Shown piece after piece: positions 21,799 to 35,300 of a stretch of DNA of 64,000 nt (its first letter is position 1; each line of letters begins with the position of its first letter). The translations under genes were made by a program, and so were the position numbers. The DNA is taken from the NCBI GenBank assembly GCA_017562135.1, contig QEYB01000850.1:248001-312000 (forward strand). Direction: 5' to 3'. The notes beneath the pieces were generated by a model. That model ran no database searches and was not told where the DNA came from. It worked only from the letters and a program-made list of their open reading frames with translations. Source of the stretch: Dipylidium caninum (taxonomy: Eukaryota > Platyhelminthes > Cestoda > Cyclophyllidea > Dipylidiidae).

Positions 21799-24700
21799 GT
21801 CATTTCACCGCCCCCCTCTCCCCCCCCCCAAATGCAACTATTCCTCCGAGTCCATGTCTGCCTCCTCCGTTCAGGTCATCCCTCGCCTTAGGCGAATTGT
21901 GTCGACTGATTTCATTTTGTGTGGAGTTAAGTGGACAATAATCCAACGTTGCAGTTTATGCATTTGATTCGATAATAGTTGAAGAGAGATCTACGGCTAG
22001 TAGACCGACTTTGAAGTGGTGCATTTTACGACTACTCGGCATTACATCGGTAAGATGATGTGTGTGAGTGAGAGAAATAGACAGAAAGAGGGGAAGAGGG
22101 AGGCAGGAGGGGACGACTTCTCTAAAGTACCCTCTAAGACTGTGGTGGTGGTTATGATGAGAGATTACGAGCATCAGATAGCGTAAGTCAGATTGTTAAA
22201 AGCCGATCGAGCAGTGACTATTAAGGTGATACGTTAAGAGCATCAAAGTCTGGGAGGGAAAAAGTACTAACTCAGTCTCTTCACAAGATAACAGAAGTCA
22301 CTTTAATAGTCCAGGTAGATTACTGATTATTGTTTCTACAAAATGTCATAAGTGAGTAGTCAGTTGAACTGTTCTTATTCTGCATTCAAAATGTTCGAAC
22401 GAGCGAAATGAACCACTTGTTTGCAGCCATTTTTAATTGAAATTAGGAGTTTAGATAGGGTTAACCGATGGGTGATAATCTGGTCCTCAAACTGTGCCCT
22501 GGGCGGCGGGGATTCCACTGACACGTAACTCTTTTATTGCATGGAATAATTCATCTGCGAATCCTTCCATAAAATACAGAATGGCGACCTTGTAGCCTCC
22601 AGTTGCAGTAATTCTAATCCGATAATCAATTACGTATTGATTAAACGACCGTTGGAATACCACCAAGGCCCAATAGCATCAGGACATCCTCCGATTGGTC
22701 GACATCGGCTATTGGTTCTCCACTCGAATCTAGCGCACCCATTGGACGGAAAGATCTAGAATGCACTTCCAGCTGATCCGTTAAGTTGTGATGTTTCCGC
22801 TTTTGTTAGCTAGTATTGTCAATATCGGTTTACGACTCGACACGAATGGCAGCTGAGAAGTTGAGTCAATAAACGCTAAATTCGGGCGAAAACGGTAGGC
22901 TATGGTAGCTTAAGCGTGGACAAACAATTGATGCGCCCGGGCGGTTTCGCCGCTGCAATTGGTTAGAATATTCCAGACATTTTTATCCCCCTTTCCTTAA
23001 GTAGAATCACTTTCCGGCCACCGCTTTCATGCTGTTATTTATATCAGATCCCCTTAAAGTAGCCATTTGAACCGGCATAATTGTATCATCGTACTGGATA
23101 AACACGCTGCGATCGCGATTTTGGGAAAACCTTCACTCTTCGAGTGCTCGGTGGGTAAACGCAATGGCCCACGATCACTATCTGCAGACGAAGTAAGGAA
23201 GTTTGCCCCAAGTACTACTAGCAGTGCACTTTTCATCCACGTGACATTACGTAAATGTTCGCTGTGTTGATTGGCGATGTTCGAGAGACCAGACAAAATA
23301 TCCTTATCGTCCACCTCCTAATCAGCGATGCGTCCGATCCTCCAGGCAGCTGACTCCATTAGTATTTTGCAACGACTGTTGCACAATAATTTGAAGAACT
23401 TGATGACACCCTTTCCCACAAATTTTGCATGCGTTTTACTCTCCTAATGTATAATTTAATGAATCCCAACAAAATACGAAATTCACATTCTTTGAATCAA
23501 ACGCCATTCTGGCAACACGAAAACCATCACTCCACGAGTGTCTGAAATGGATCTTCCAGGATATACAATAAAAACATTAAAAGATTAGTGTAGTTACTCT
23601 CTTCGCTTGTCGCGGTGTCATGTTAATTAAAACAAAATGGTGTATAAATCTTCGCAGGCCTAAGAGCGTTCAAGGTTTTTGGGACAATGACAAAATCTCA
23701 GTCTACAAATTGAATAATGAACGGTCCGTTCAACCACAAGGAACAGGATTAATGCTTCTAAATATCGTACACGTCCTAACTGAGCTTGAAATTACGAAAC
23801 CATTCAGTCATCCTTGCCCAGCGACGCGTCTATGAACCCTCCGGCAAGTCCCCCTCCCCTCACCGGGCAATAACAATGCGTCGGCTATTTCGGTACCACC
23901 TAGCAGAAATTGGACAACTGGGTGGTTTAGGAGTGAAAAAGAGTCATCAAAAGGAAAAGATAAAACAGCTTTGGATAGTTGCTCCTTCACTCCGACCTTG
24001 GAAATACTCTAATCTTGCAAGGAAGGATTTAGTAACGGAGACTAAATCGTACTTAGGCTGCTTAGAAGAGTCTGTCAATCAAAACTCCCAATGGCATTGA
24101 GATGAGAGAGTGAGAAAGAAAATGGACGGCTGCCGAACTACATTTCCATACCGGCAACTCGATTGCCCAGCACTACCTTAATGGCATTATCGGGGAGATT
24201 TGCGTCGGGGAAATGGCCTCACCGTCTGCAGACCAATTAGTTCGGAGGGACACGGAACTACCGGGCGCGGATGGCAATTTGGTGGAGAAGTGCAAAGTAC
24301 GATGGGCGCCATTCTGATCCAGTGGGAAGCATCAGAGAGCCTGAGACGAGGCGATTCATTCTCGGAAAAACCTCCAAGTAATCACCATTTCTAGACTGCA
24401 TTGCGTTACAGTTATCAAAGTGAAATTTAAGCGACAAAATAATTGGGAAATCGTATTATTTTCACTCCCTCCCTAGAGTCCATGAATATTTAATGCTGAG
24501 TCGTGGGCTCGAGTAAACAAACGCGACGGCGCCTTAAAGTCCCGTCCTGAAGTTGGCTCGCAACCATTCCTTAAATATGATTGCGGAGGACAGAGATTTG
24601 GCCGAGGTAAAAAAAAATCCACTTCGTGCCATCGGAATAGAAGGTGTTGATGTGGATGTGGAAGGCTTCGCCGTGTGGGAGACGGCCCGAATGGAGGAGG

Positions 24701-26314
24701 AGAAAGTGTCCAGAGAAGTCGTTAAGAGGAGAAATAAAACGAAAAAACGCATATCTTCACCTCGTTTGGAAGCGTACGGTCATCCTCTCTCCTAGCAATT
24801 GTTTTCATTTCCCACATCAGATAAAAAACTCCGGGAATTTCTGCGTTTCATCACCTCAACTGGGGAAAGCTAACTTGTTTCTTATCCTCTGAAGCAGGCT
24901 GGGATTTTCTGCCGACTAACCCACCTTCCACTTACACAACCACTCCAGAATATGTTTGTAAGGTGTATGAACAAATTTTATATTTTCTCCACCCTAAATT
25001 CAGTCTAACTTAGACACACTTGTTAAGAAGTTTTACTTCGCTTATAGTCTCACCTTGATAGATCCTCTCGTGTGAAGGCAATTCGGACTCCACTGGCTCA
25101 CAAAACTACATTAAAGGAAGATCGGTGCAGACATACAGTCCCCCACTTCACCAATTAGCCAAAGAAACACTAAACAGCACGAAGCAAACTTGATACGAGT
25201 ACACGATAACAATAAAGGAACTATTAGCCCTGGTTCCTCTTTCCGTCTCGTCGTCGAGTAAACAGGAGCGATGAAAGATGTAATTCCGTGTCCAGATGCC
25301 CTAGTCGTCTAGGGGAAAGAGGTGCTACACAGAGGAGTCACAGTGCCTCCACAAGAGGTTGGTTTAGTGAACGTTAGATGGGGATAATAAACAAATATGT
25401 TAGCGCAAAGTGCATGCAAACAATAGAGTCACGATTGTAGTGTAATTGCTCCAACTTTTTCTCATTTTATTAACGGCTATTTACTATACATGGGGAAAGA
25501 ATGTGCACTTGACACATGAGTTGTCACTAGCACAGTGACAGTAATGTTTCCCATGTTGAGACACAACCTCCAACGACGACGTTGACAGCTCCAGATAGCG
25601 CGTGCAACAGGTGAATGCAAAAAAGTCTTATTGCCCTGTCGACTTAATTAGTTTTAGCTCCGTACAAAACGGGAGGAGAGGCTATTTCAGTAAAATCGGG
25701 GATAGGAAAGAAAAAAGAAGAGAATACATAAATTAATCAACAACATTCGGATAGCACAAAGTGAATATCCACCTCGCAGAGCAACAAATTGCACGATTCG
25801 CCGGATTCAATGGAGTAAAGTGCAATAAGTTGGGGAAAAAACACATTCAGTTTGAGTTAGTGATAAAATGCTCGACAATGCCTCAAATTTAGTACAAAAT
25901 CTTCCTGTACCCAACGACTTGGCTACTCAGCGTGCTTTAAAGGGTCGGTAGGCAGAAACAAGAAAGCCTTAATTGTAATGCGACGGTGGTCAGACACAAA
26001 CCCACAAATAACACCGTTAATAACGAATAAATGACGTAAAATGATCCCTAAATGATAACAATAACAATAATAATAACTTTTTCATACACCGTTTGTCGAT
26101 TTAAGCAGATCCAGTTCCACTCCAAATCTGCCAATTTCATGGAATCTGCCTGTTGTCATTTCAGTAGTATTGCGACGCTTACAGTCTCCAGTTCGCAAAA
26201 AATGAACAGAAAGGTCACCTAATTCACGGAACTTCGTATCAAGGCCATACAAAATGTGTTGTATAAAAAAAGGCGTTGAAAGACTAAGACAGGGAGTAAA
26301 TGCAGGCCAGTGGG
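21799..26314. other. Intergenic stretch, no gene recognised
   Basis: After the stop of the intronless gene there is no polyadenylation hexamer close by; the first plus-strand AATAAA I see is near 22868. A plus-strand frame at 24553-24795 (MARNHSLNMIAEDRDLAEVK) is the most protein-like piece but is open on the opposite strand too and is not recognised. The zinc-finger gene's 3' UTR would occupy part of the right end; complement AATAAA lies near 25465. Confidence 0.4.
22668..22752. promoter_or_regulatory. Cluster of four CCAAT-type boxes
   Basis: CCAATAG, GATTGGTC, TATTGGTT and CATTGGAC occur within about 80 bp, in both orientations. Such clusters are typical of CCAAT-factor promoters, but no gene start was recognised on either side, so function is unproven. 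Confidence 0.25.
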
Positions 26315-29300
26315 TCAGAGATTCGTGGTGGGATCGTTTTGAAACGTCTCCTCAACCATATGCACAAGTTCAGCATCCTGTTGGCTGTCACTGAACAGAG
26401 ATATGTGCTGAAACTGGGCAGAAAGATGGGTGAATGCAAACTGTCTGCACTTACACACCCACCCTAAGGTGACTACGAAGCGGAACTCACCCACTCCTGA
26501 CTGTGTTCCAGGTTAAAGTTCGAATTGGGCCACGTGAGCTCTGGAATGTTGGTAACATCCGTTGAAGCGTCTGGATAAGCATTAAGGTCCACTATTTCCA
26601 CGGGAGACACCGGGAAGTTGGCGTCTAAATCAACTGAGAAGGCATTGCTACTGCTGCTGTTACCCCCGACGTCCGCTTGAGTTGGTGCTGGAACGGAGGA
26701 TAGGTTTGTTAGCAGGAGAAATTCCTTTCAGTCAGATGAAAATCCACTCACGAGGCTGATAATAGGAGGCATCGGGTGAAGAGGAATTCTCAAATGGCAA
26801 CCCGCTCGAAGGGATTATGTACATCTGCGAAGATAACTGAAACGGAGTGAACCACACTGAAGTCGAATTTTTATTAATGCCCACTTAGATGGGTGTGAAA
26901 GCGGACAGAGGGATACCTGGTGTTCACTACTGCCGTCATGGATAGGAGGCTGCGAGCAATAGATTGGAACGAAATTGGCAACAGGGAAAGAGCTGATCAG
27001 CGATGTAGACGTCGTTGGTACGGGGGGCAATGAGGCATACACGCAGACAGGAATGTTCTCGGCGGTGCAGGACACTGAGTTGAGGCGGGGGAGGGGCAGT
27101 TTCGTCGGTCGAATGCCTGGCGGCGGTCTGGGCTGCGGGCAAATGGGAAAATAACACAGAGGAAGATTATCCACCCACAATAATAGATGCTACTTAAATT
27201 GGAAAGACTAGCAAAGTTGGATAATTGCCAAGATTTGACCAAATATGGCATCAAAAATCTAACAATATTACATAGAATAGATGCTGGTAGGTTGAAATAA
27301 ACCAAAGCGGAAAGTGTCAGACTCCCCTTTAACCTACCCCGCAACTCCTATCAGACCTGTCAACTTTGTCTACAAACGTAAACGCAACTCACAAAATGAC
27401 TAACACACCGGCAAAATCGGCCACATGGAGAGTCGAGTATCAACTTGAAAAGGCCTTGAGATGGTTGGGTAAGGCGACAAGGGGACTCGACGAAACTCCA
27501 CGTCAGTGACAGCCGCAAATGAAACCCTCCCGACAGCCCGAAAGCGAAGCGACAATACCGCGTCTACTTTCGTGACGCCCGACTTTAACTTACTCAGAAT
27601 GGTCAAAGTAAGACGTTAAAGCATATGCCATGATGAACATGAGTAAATGGGTAAAGTCAGGCTTCACCGTAGAAATGATGCAATTATATGTCGTTCAATG
27701 AATTGCTGGACATCCGTACGCCGTCATGACAACCAAGTGGCATATAAAAAGCCATAATTAAGGAGATTCACCGCTACTCCGCCATTCTTATTGCAAAAGA
27801 AACCATCTTTGTCATGCGTGATTTACCAGAAAGACGGTAAATTGACGAAATTCTTCCCAAATATCACCCAATCTGCGTGTGTATGTGTGTGCCACGAGCG
27901 GATGTCTGTAAGTAAAACGCTCTATCCATAGTATTCATTCGAGCCTAACGAGTTGTCAATCTGTCCGCACAACGACACCAGCCTTCTGACAACGTCAGTA
28001 CTCATTGTCACTTCAAAGGATGTTCAGACAACGCAGGAGATTGGTAAGAGTTGATGATTGCCTTGTCGTATACCCAAATCAAGTGTGTAAAATGTTAATC
28101 ACCAAAGACCATCAGTGCAGTGCAGTGGGTTGGAAACTATGAAACGGATATTGGGGAAAAAAGCCTAATTTTTGATATTTTTTAATTATATTCAACCAAA
28201 ATAACCTCAACTGGCATCTACGACTGCCTGTCAACGATTTGTCAGGCCCTTTGTCCTTCTTAAAACCCTTATTTTTTTTGAGCTAATAAACGATTCAAAG
28301 TCCCTTATAATATTTATATTAATGATTGCATTTTTCTTTTTTTTTAAAAATAAGTAATGGTTGCAGAAAAAGGTATTAATCGGCTGGAGAAATACCGGAT
28401 GAATATGGAGGATGTGGTAAAATGTCACACTGCAGAGGAGTTAATTTACCAGCAGCACTTGGAGTTTTTCGTCATTGTCGTGCCTTATCATACAATGTTA
28501 CTGGGTTTTTTTCTTTCTCCATACGTTTCTTCTCATGGCATTACATCAATTAAATGCACGGAAATGGGAGAACTCCACCACTTGCTATGGCTTCATCTGA
28601 TTGTATTATAAGAAGAAAGAAGGGATGCTCACTCCTTGGGCCCTCCACCCTACTCTAACTAAAACTTTTTGATCGGCTTTTAACTTAGGGTCTGTCCATT
28701 TGCTCGATAGTTTGCGATTATCATACAGAATCCACTGTTCATCACAAGTGGTGATTTGATGGAAAAACTGGCAATCGTCTAGTGTGAAAGGAGCCATAAA
28801 AAACGTCTACTTGTTCCCGGAGCGATCGCTCGGTCGTCTGCAGTTGGGTCAGTTCGCGCGGCCCACACGAGTCCACTTTTAACTTCTTTATAATTTATTG
28901 TACGCAGATGCTTTGGCACAGCCGTACGGACGGCCAATTCCTACTTAGTTTAGCTCCAAGCCAGAATGATATATCCGCAGACAACATCGAGCATTTTCTT
29001 CCTTAGCGCACCCATTTGTGAATGCCTCGTTAGTGTGTCTCCAAGCTTGAGGTATGCGATGATTCAAAATATTAACTGATACAAGGAAAATAAGCGTAAA
29101 TCTCGTCTTGTTTGTATGTGGTTTGGGAGAAAAATAAGACATAAGCACTAGAAAATTTCATGAAATAAGAGGAGTACCTTTAAAATCTATACATAATGAG
29201 ACGCATGTCAGTCGCAGCTGGACAAAAACCGAACAAAAACGCCCGTTTAATAGTTTCCAACCTAATAATAATAATAATAATAATAACTTAACTTTGAACT

Positions 29301-32300
29301 ACTGGCCGGGAAGAAATATGGTATTTACAGCTCGAGTTGAAGTAAAAATGGGACTCTTTCCCCTCCATATCAGGGCAGGAATTGTTAGAATTCAGCCAGG
29401 CGACAAATTCAACGAGTAGTCGTAAAAAAGATGTCCAATTAGAGACGTCGACACATCTTGTGGCCGACAGTCCGGTCGTCGTATAAAAATACGTCATTGT
29501 TGTGTAGGATAAACATCGAGTGTTTGAGATTTAAGGCATGGTAATGCAGGATATGAGTTGAAACTTAATCTGAGAAGCGAACCACAGAAGTCTACCCCTC
29601 AGTGACCCTCATTGCAGTCAACAAACAAAATGATATCAGTTCGAGTTTTGACAGTTTGTGTGACACTAATGATCGGTGCTTCCTCAATGTTTAAAGAATT
29701 TATTAATGGAATAAAATAAGTCAATTGCAAAATTTTGCATTATTCATTCATATCCACTCACCATGATAAAAGGAAGGCCGGCCAGCAGAGCCTCCAACTT
29801 CTCCATCTCACTTTTCGACATAACATCTGAAATGAAGGCAATGAGGGCAGATGTATGGAGATAAATCAAAGAAATTTGCCTGATAAGTCAAGACATAGTA
29901 TTTTTAAGGTCAACAAAAAGGACTCAAACCCTTTAGTAATTAAATAACTAAGGCATCAGCATTATGTAAGGCCGTGAAAAAAGAATGTTCAACCTACTTT
30001 CATCAAATGAACAAGGCCTTAAGTACAGACTACTGAAAGAATCACATCGGGCAATGTTAAATGAAGACAACTTCTAGAAGGGGATAGAGAATTCAAGGGA
30101 AGAGAAAGCAAAGGCAAAAATCCCACACTGCGCCCCAGTTTACCCCGTCGCGTGTTCACCTGTTCTTTGATTTCCATGTGGTGGCCCAGTCGATGGCGTG
30201 TGAGGGCGGACCCACGATTGAATGTGAGGCCGCACTCGGTACATGTCCGAATTGTCCGCTCGTGTACCCTCAGATGCGTCTACAGCCAGAGGATTAAACC
30301 GAAAAGTTGTCAAAAATCCTTCTTTTGTCATTTAAAAGCATTCATTGGGTAAAGAAAATCCTACAGCAACATAAGTTCCATCATTCTGTAACACCTTTTG
30401 CAAGTATTCGATAGTTATTTTTATTTGTTAATAAAAGTCCTCCAATTGTGCGTTGAAAAAGTCTTCTCAGTGCATTTTCACCTCTTTAATGTATGTTCTA
30501 ACGACCTGAAAAGGTGAGAATCCGACGACGCAAGATCTGGCGAAGAAGAGAAATGAGGCAAAAGTTTAACTCTAAACAACACTGCAATATTTTTTTAACC
30601 TCAATCTGAGATCTCGTGTTATCGGGTTTTGGAATACTTTTTTTATAAATGATAAACTCTTCCTCCACTCGCTCTAGTGGTTCCCAATAAACTGGCACTA
30701 CAACGGTCGGGGCGGGTTCAGGGAATTCAGTTTATGATTTCTGAAAAATTCCGCCACACACAGAAGTAGTGGTGCTCCTCTGGCAGATGGTCATTGCTCT
30801 TTTCGTACAAAATTAATGAATAGCACCGACCTCTCATCTGTAGTCACAATTCGTCGCCTATCCGGATCGCTTTCATGCAGAGACAAAAGAGTGGCGCCGG
30901 TTGAGTGACGTCTTTGTCATTTCGACGAAGACGTTCCCGACAGCCTATCTTTATTGTTAATTCGCTCATAGTTGAGCCAGGATTTGAGTCCCACCATCGC
31001 CATCAAAGTATTATCATCTAATTCGCGTCTACAAACTTCCTATTTCCACTTTTAAACTCTCTAAAAGGCCTATGAAACGCGTGTAATTTGAGAACATCAG
31101 CGTAATTTTTGTTATTCCCTTTTTTTCACTGTTCCGTTTGCACTCAATCCTTGATGGAACAAAAATGGCATACAATAGATGCAGATGTCATTTCTCCTCT
31201 ATTATTGGCACTAATGTCTTTCCTCCATGTGAGAACGAAACTTTTCTTAACCGAAAAATAAATTTACAACAAAGTTTGATCGTAGCAACAAGACTTACAT
31301 GTCTACCGGACCGCGCCTCCACACAAACTGACGTCAAATTAGCAAATTTTAAAAAAAGTTTAATTACTTTTCGGTTTACCTAGTAATAGAGTAAAAGCTA
31401 CAGACGTGCAAAAAATGATTCTTCATAAAATGCAAGAAAAGTTTCTAGATTGCGTAGAAGAAAAAGTCTCTCTTTGACAGCGTTTAAATTAGTCCAGTTT
31501 GTTTTCATTCAGGATTTGTGGAACCCGTCAAATTCAAACCAAATGTCCTATTTTTGTTGTGCAACGTAAGTCGAAGCTTGAGCCTTGCCCCTTTCGCGGT
31601 CTCTCGGGCGATATCAAAGCCTTGGAAAGGTGGTCCGAAGGTAAAATTCAGCCCAGAAAGCAGTTCAGCCGTCCAGACGATCAAATACTGTGCCATACAA
31701 TTAAGACGTGAAACTCCACTGAGCGAATTTGCTACAACGTCTCCAATGATTAACTGCAGCTAAAAGAGGTTCTTAAAAGAATGTTGCGCAAGTCAGAATC
31801 TCAACATCTGTAACGGAGGGAAGGTGGTTTTCATAGTGGTTCAACCACACTGAGGAAACCCTCGTCTTCATTTCCAGAACTTCGCAGGTAAATTACTTCA
31901 CCACCGGAGGCAACAAGCAACACTTCTGGACAAAAGCCTCCATATGTTCTAAACAATGAAACTTCATTATATACCACATATAATACAGCACAAAATGGTA
32001 TTATGTCGACCGACCATGCAAGCTGTGGCGGTAAATGGGGCAAATAATAACAAAGAGATATTTGTGTTTATTTGATGGTTTGTCGAATTTCAACATTACG
32101 GAAAAAAAGAATCCCCATACCGTTGATAGGAATCTAGGGAATTACATCGCAAATGAACTACTGATGACCTTTTTGACTCACCTTCAGCTTCTATGTGAGG
32201 GTAATGTTAATTAAAGTTTAAAATGAACGGTGCAAATTAGCTTATAAGAGGGCCGATTGGCGTGACTATTCAGATAAACAAAGAGAATTCCAAATACAAT

Positions 32301-35300
32301 GCAGTGTTGCGAGGCTTCTCTTTACCTTGATGAAAAATAATCCCATACTGGAGATATGTGATGTTATCCCAAATGCTTTTACGGTTTTCACCGATCGCTA
32401 CTTGAAAGGCACACGGGAGTCGCGACATTGCTCTAACTCAGTGGCAATCCGCATCGTCTGTAAATCTCTTCAGGCACATTTGAATATCCTTTTTCGCCAC
32501 CACAAGCCTCTATTACGTGGAAAGGGTGTTTTTTTCCAAATCAAATGATTCGTACGGAATCAACTGTCCAGCGGCAATGAGAGAGACTATCAAAGACTAC
32601 CATTAATGAAAACGCGTAATTTACACTGATGTTTTGGTCACAGAGAACCTTATCACAACTATGAGGAGGGAGAGATGGCAAAAAGAACCAAGTAGGAACA
32701 AGGGATGAGCTTAACACACAAAATAAAGTACGATAAACGAAAAAAAAATAATAAACAAAGGGAAAGATACTAAGAACTAGCCTTGAGAGCGGTAGGAGTG
32801 GCGAAGAAACGATCGCACTTAGGACAGCCGCATCGACACTCTGGATCGTGAATATTTCGGTGTTTGTGGAGATCGGAGACCTTGGCAAAACGCCTCGCAC
32901 AACCTGGCAAAGAGGGGGGGGGGGTGAAGTTGTGCTTTCATAATCCAAGTGCTACCGAGAGAAACGTACCTTCCTCTTTGCAGGCAAGGGGCAAGAGACC
33001 GTGTTTCCTGAACTGGTGTAAGGTGAAAGCACTCCGTCGAATAAATTTGCGCTTACAAATGCGACAAGACATCCGTCGGACACCCTTAGGTATGATCTTG
33101 GAAACAGAAAATGCAAATATCCCCATAAGCTGGATTGTTTTGTCAATTATAACAGAAATTCCTATCAGCTTCTGGAATGATACAGGATACTATTCCTTTC
33201 TTACCCTTCATAAACTTTATTTAATATAATTTCATTTACTCCTACTAATGACTTGTCAATGTGAGAGCAATTCGCAGGTCTCATTGTTGTAAAATGTTTC
33301 ATCTTTCGATGCCAAATATCGAAGCACTGCTCATTTAATATCTTCTTTATTTTGAATCTTTAGCCCTTCAAAAAATTTTGTAAGGAAAAAGACAAGTGGT
33401 AGCTGACGGGTGTTAAATCCGGGGAATATGGTGGAAGCGACAGAATTTCCAGCCTAGTTCTACAACTTTTTACACGGGTCCTTAAAGCAGCATGTCGCTT
33501 GACATTATCATCGTTATGATGTCCTCCCTTCTTCTTCAACATCGCCGACTTCTTTTCTTGAATTGCTGTTTCTAACTTATCCACTGGCTGACATTACTTC
33601 TCCGAATTGAGCTTTTTTCACGGTTTTATAAGCTCACAAAGCAGTAGTCCTCGAATGTTCCACCACCCACACTATAAAATTCTCCCATTGAAAATAAAAT
33701 ATAGTTTAGAGAGGAAAAGGGTTACTTGCTCCTGCTTCACAATGCGCCCCCTTTTGTTACGAGTTTTTTTCGTGATTAATCCACTTTTCATCCTCAGTTA
33801 TCATCCCTTTCAAGAAGAGATGTGCATGTGACAAACAGGTCATCTCTGAGGTTGTCGGAAAAGGATTTGGCCCCAACATGAGCTAACATGGTTGAAATCA
33901 CATTTTACGTTTTTCCAAGCGTCTTTCGCATGCCCAATCAGAAACTACACCTTCAGCAAGCACTTTCGATGAACTTCCACAGGCTTCTCTACCATTTCTT
34001 CCTTGATGAAATTCGTATAAAAAACTGTGGCTAAAATGAACTTCATCAGTACCCATGGATATATTACCGCTTCACACTTAACACCGAGGTGAATAAACCT
34101 TGTTTTAGCTAGAAAATACATATATAGAGAGCCGAATATGCGCCAAATAAACCTATGATACGTGTCGAAAATTGTCATAAAAAAGGATAAAGCTTTCCCG
34201 TAGATCTCATGCTATAGAACCTAAACATTAGCTCCTAATAGCATATCTGCACGAAAATACAAGGTCAAAAAATTGTGAGTAAGCCTTCTCGGTGTAATTA
34301 ATTCGAGAACCTTAAGTACAAAAGAAAGAGTGAGAGATGAACGACGGGAAGCATTAATCATGATTCTCCGCTTTATAAATGTGCTCTATGGCGAATACAT
34401 AATTAGAGAGAATGAAAAGCGCAAACGTATTCACACGAAGTTAACTAATTGCGTTTATAAGGTATCAAGAAGTTATCGAAAAGAAAAAAAAAACCTGCGG
34501 ATTGGGTTCCCACGTAACATCATTCGAATCACTGTCGTCAGAAAACGCTCGCGATTTCCTGGACAGCTTGCCAAAGTTGACCATACCAAAAGATGAGTTC
34601 TCTTGTGAGGACTTGGAAGATTCAGTGGAAACGGGGGTGGCAACTTTGAAAGTCGACACAGGGTCTGAGGGTGAAGCTATTACCACAACGACTTTCTTGC
34701 GAGAGGTCGAACCCGCCACTGCGCTAGGGGAGGAGACCGACGGAGACGACTGATTCAGACTCAATGTTGATGAGGTCAGAGTGTTAGGACTGGGAGCGTC
34801 ATGAAGTTCTCTCTCCTGATCCAAAAATAACATGAAATTGATGAGAAAGAAAGATCTAAAAGACATATTGTACATGTAAATATGAAAAGAAGATTAGCGA
34901 CAAAATCCAACCACCGAAAAACTAAAAAAGGAAAAATATTAACTTATGAGATGGATATACATTGAAAAGGTTAAGATAAAAGAGAGTAAAAAAGTTCACG
35001 CTAATAGAGAGAAAAAAACAAAAAAAAGGGGAAAAAAGTATAAACCGGGAGGTAAAAGTGAAAACGGGGGAAAAAACGTTAAAAGGAAAAATTGGAAGTG
35101 TCAGGCATGTTAAGAATGATAGCTTCCGAGAAATAAAACGAAAAGATGTAACCAATTCGAAAGTCAAAATGAAGAAAGCAACATAGGTCAAAAGCCACAG
35201 CCTCATCCCCTCACACAGCCACCATCGGGCAGAGAAAATCATTCATGCCGTTTGCTACAATCATCATCAATCAATCATGTCATCCACATGGACGCAGCAA

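Noticed and set aside
24553..24795. 80-codon acidic/basic frame MARNHSLNMIAEDRD
   Set aside because: It is somewhat protein-like, but the opposite strand is open too and no family or splice context supports it; left as a note in the intergenic entry.
30960..31000. B-box-like sequence suggesting a tRNA gene
   Set aside because: No matching A-box or cloverleaf stems could be drawn; no tRNA in the window could be supported.
34922..35242. 106-codon minus-strand Phe/Leu-rich frame
   Set aside because: It is AT-rich intron sequence of the zinc-finger gene; poly-T reads as Phe and gives a false membrane-protein look.
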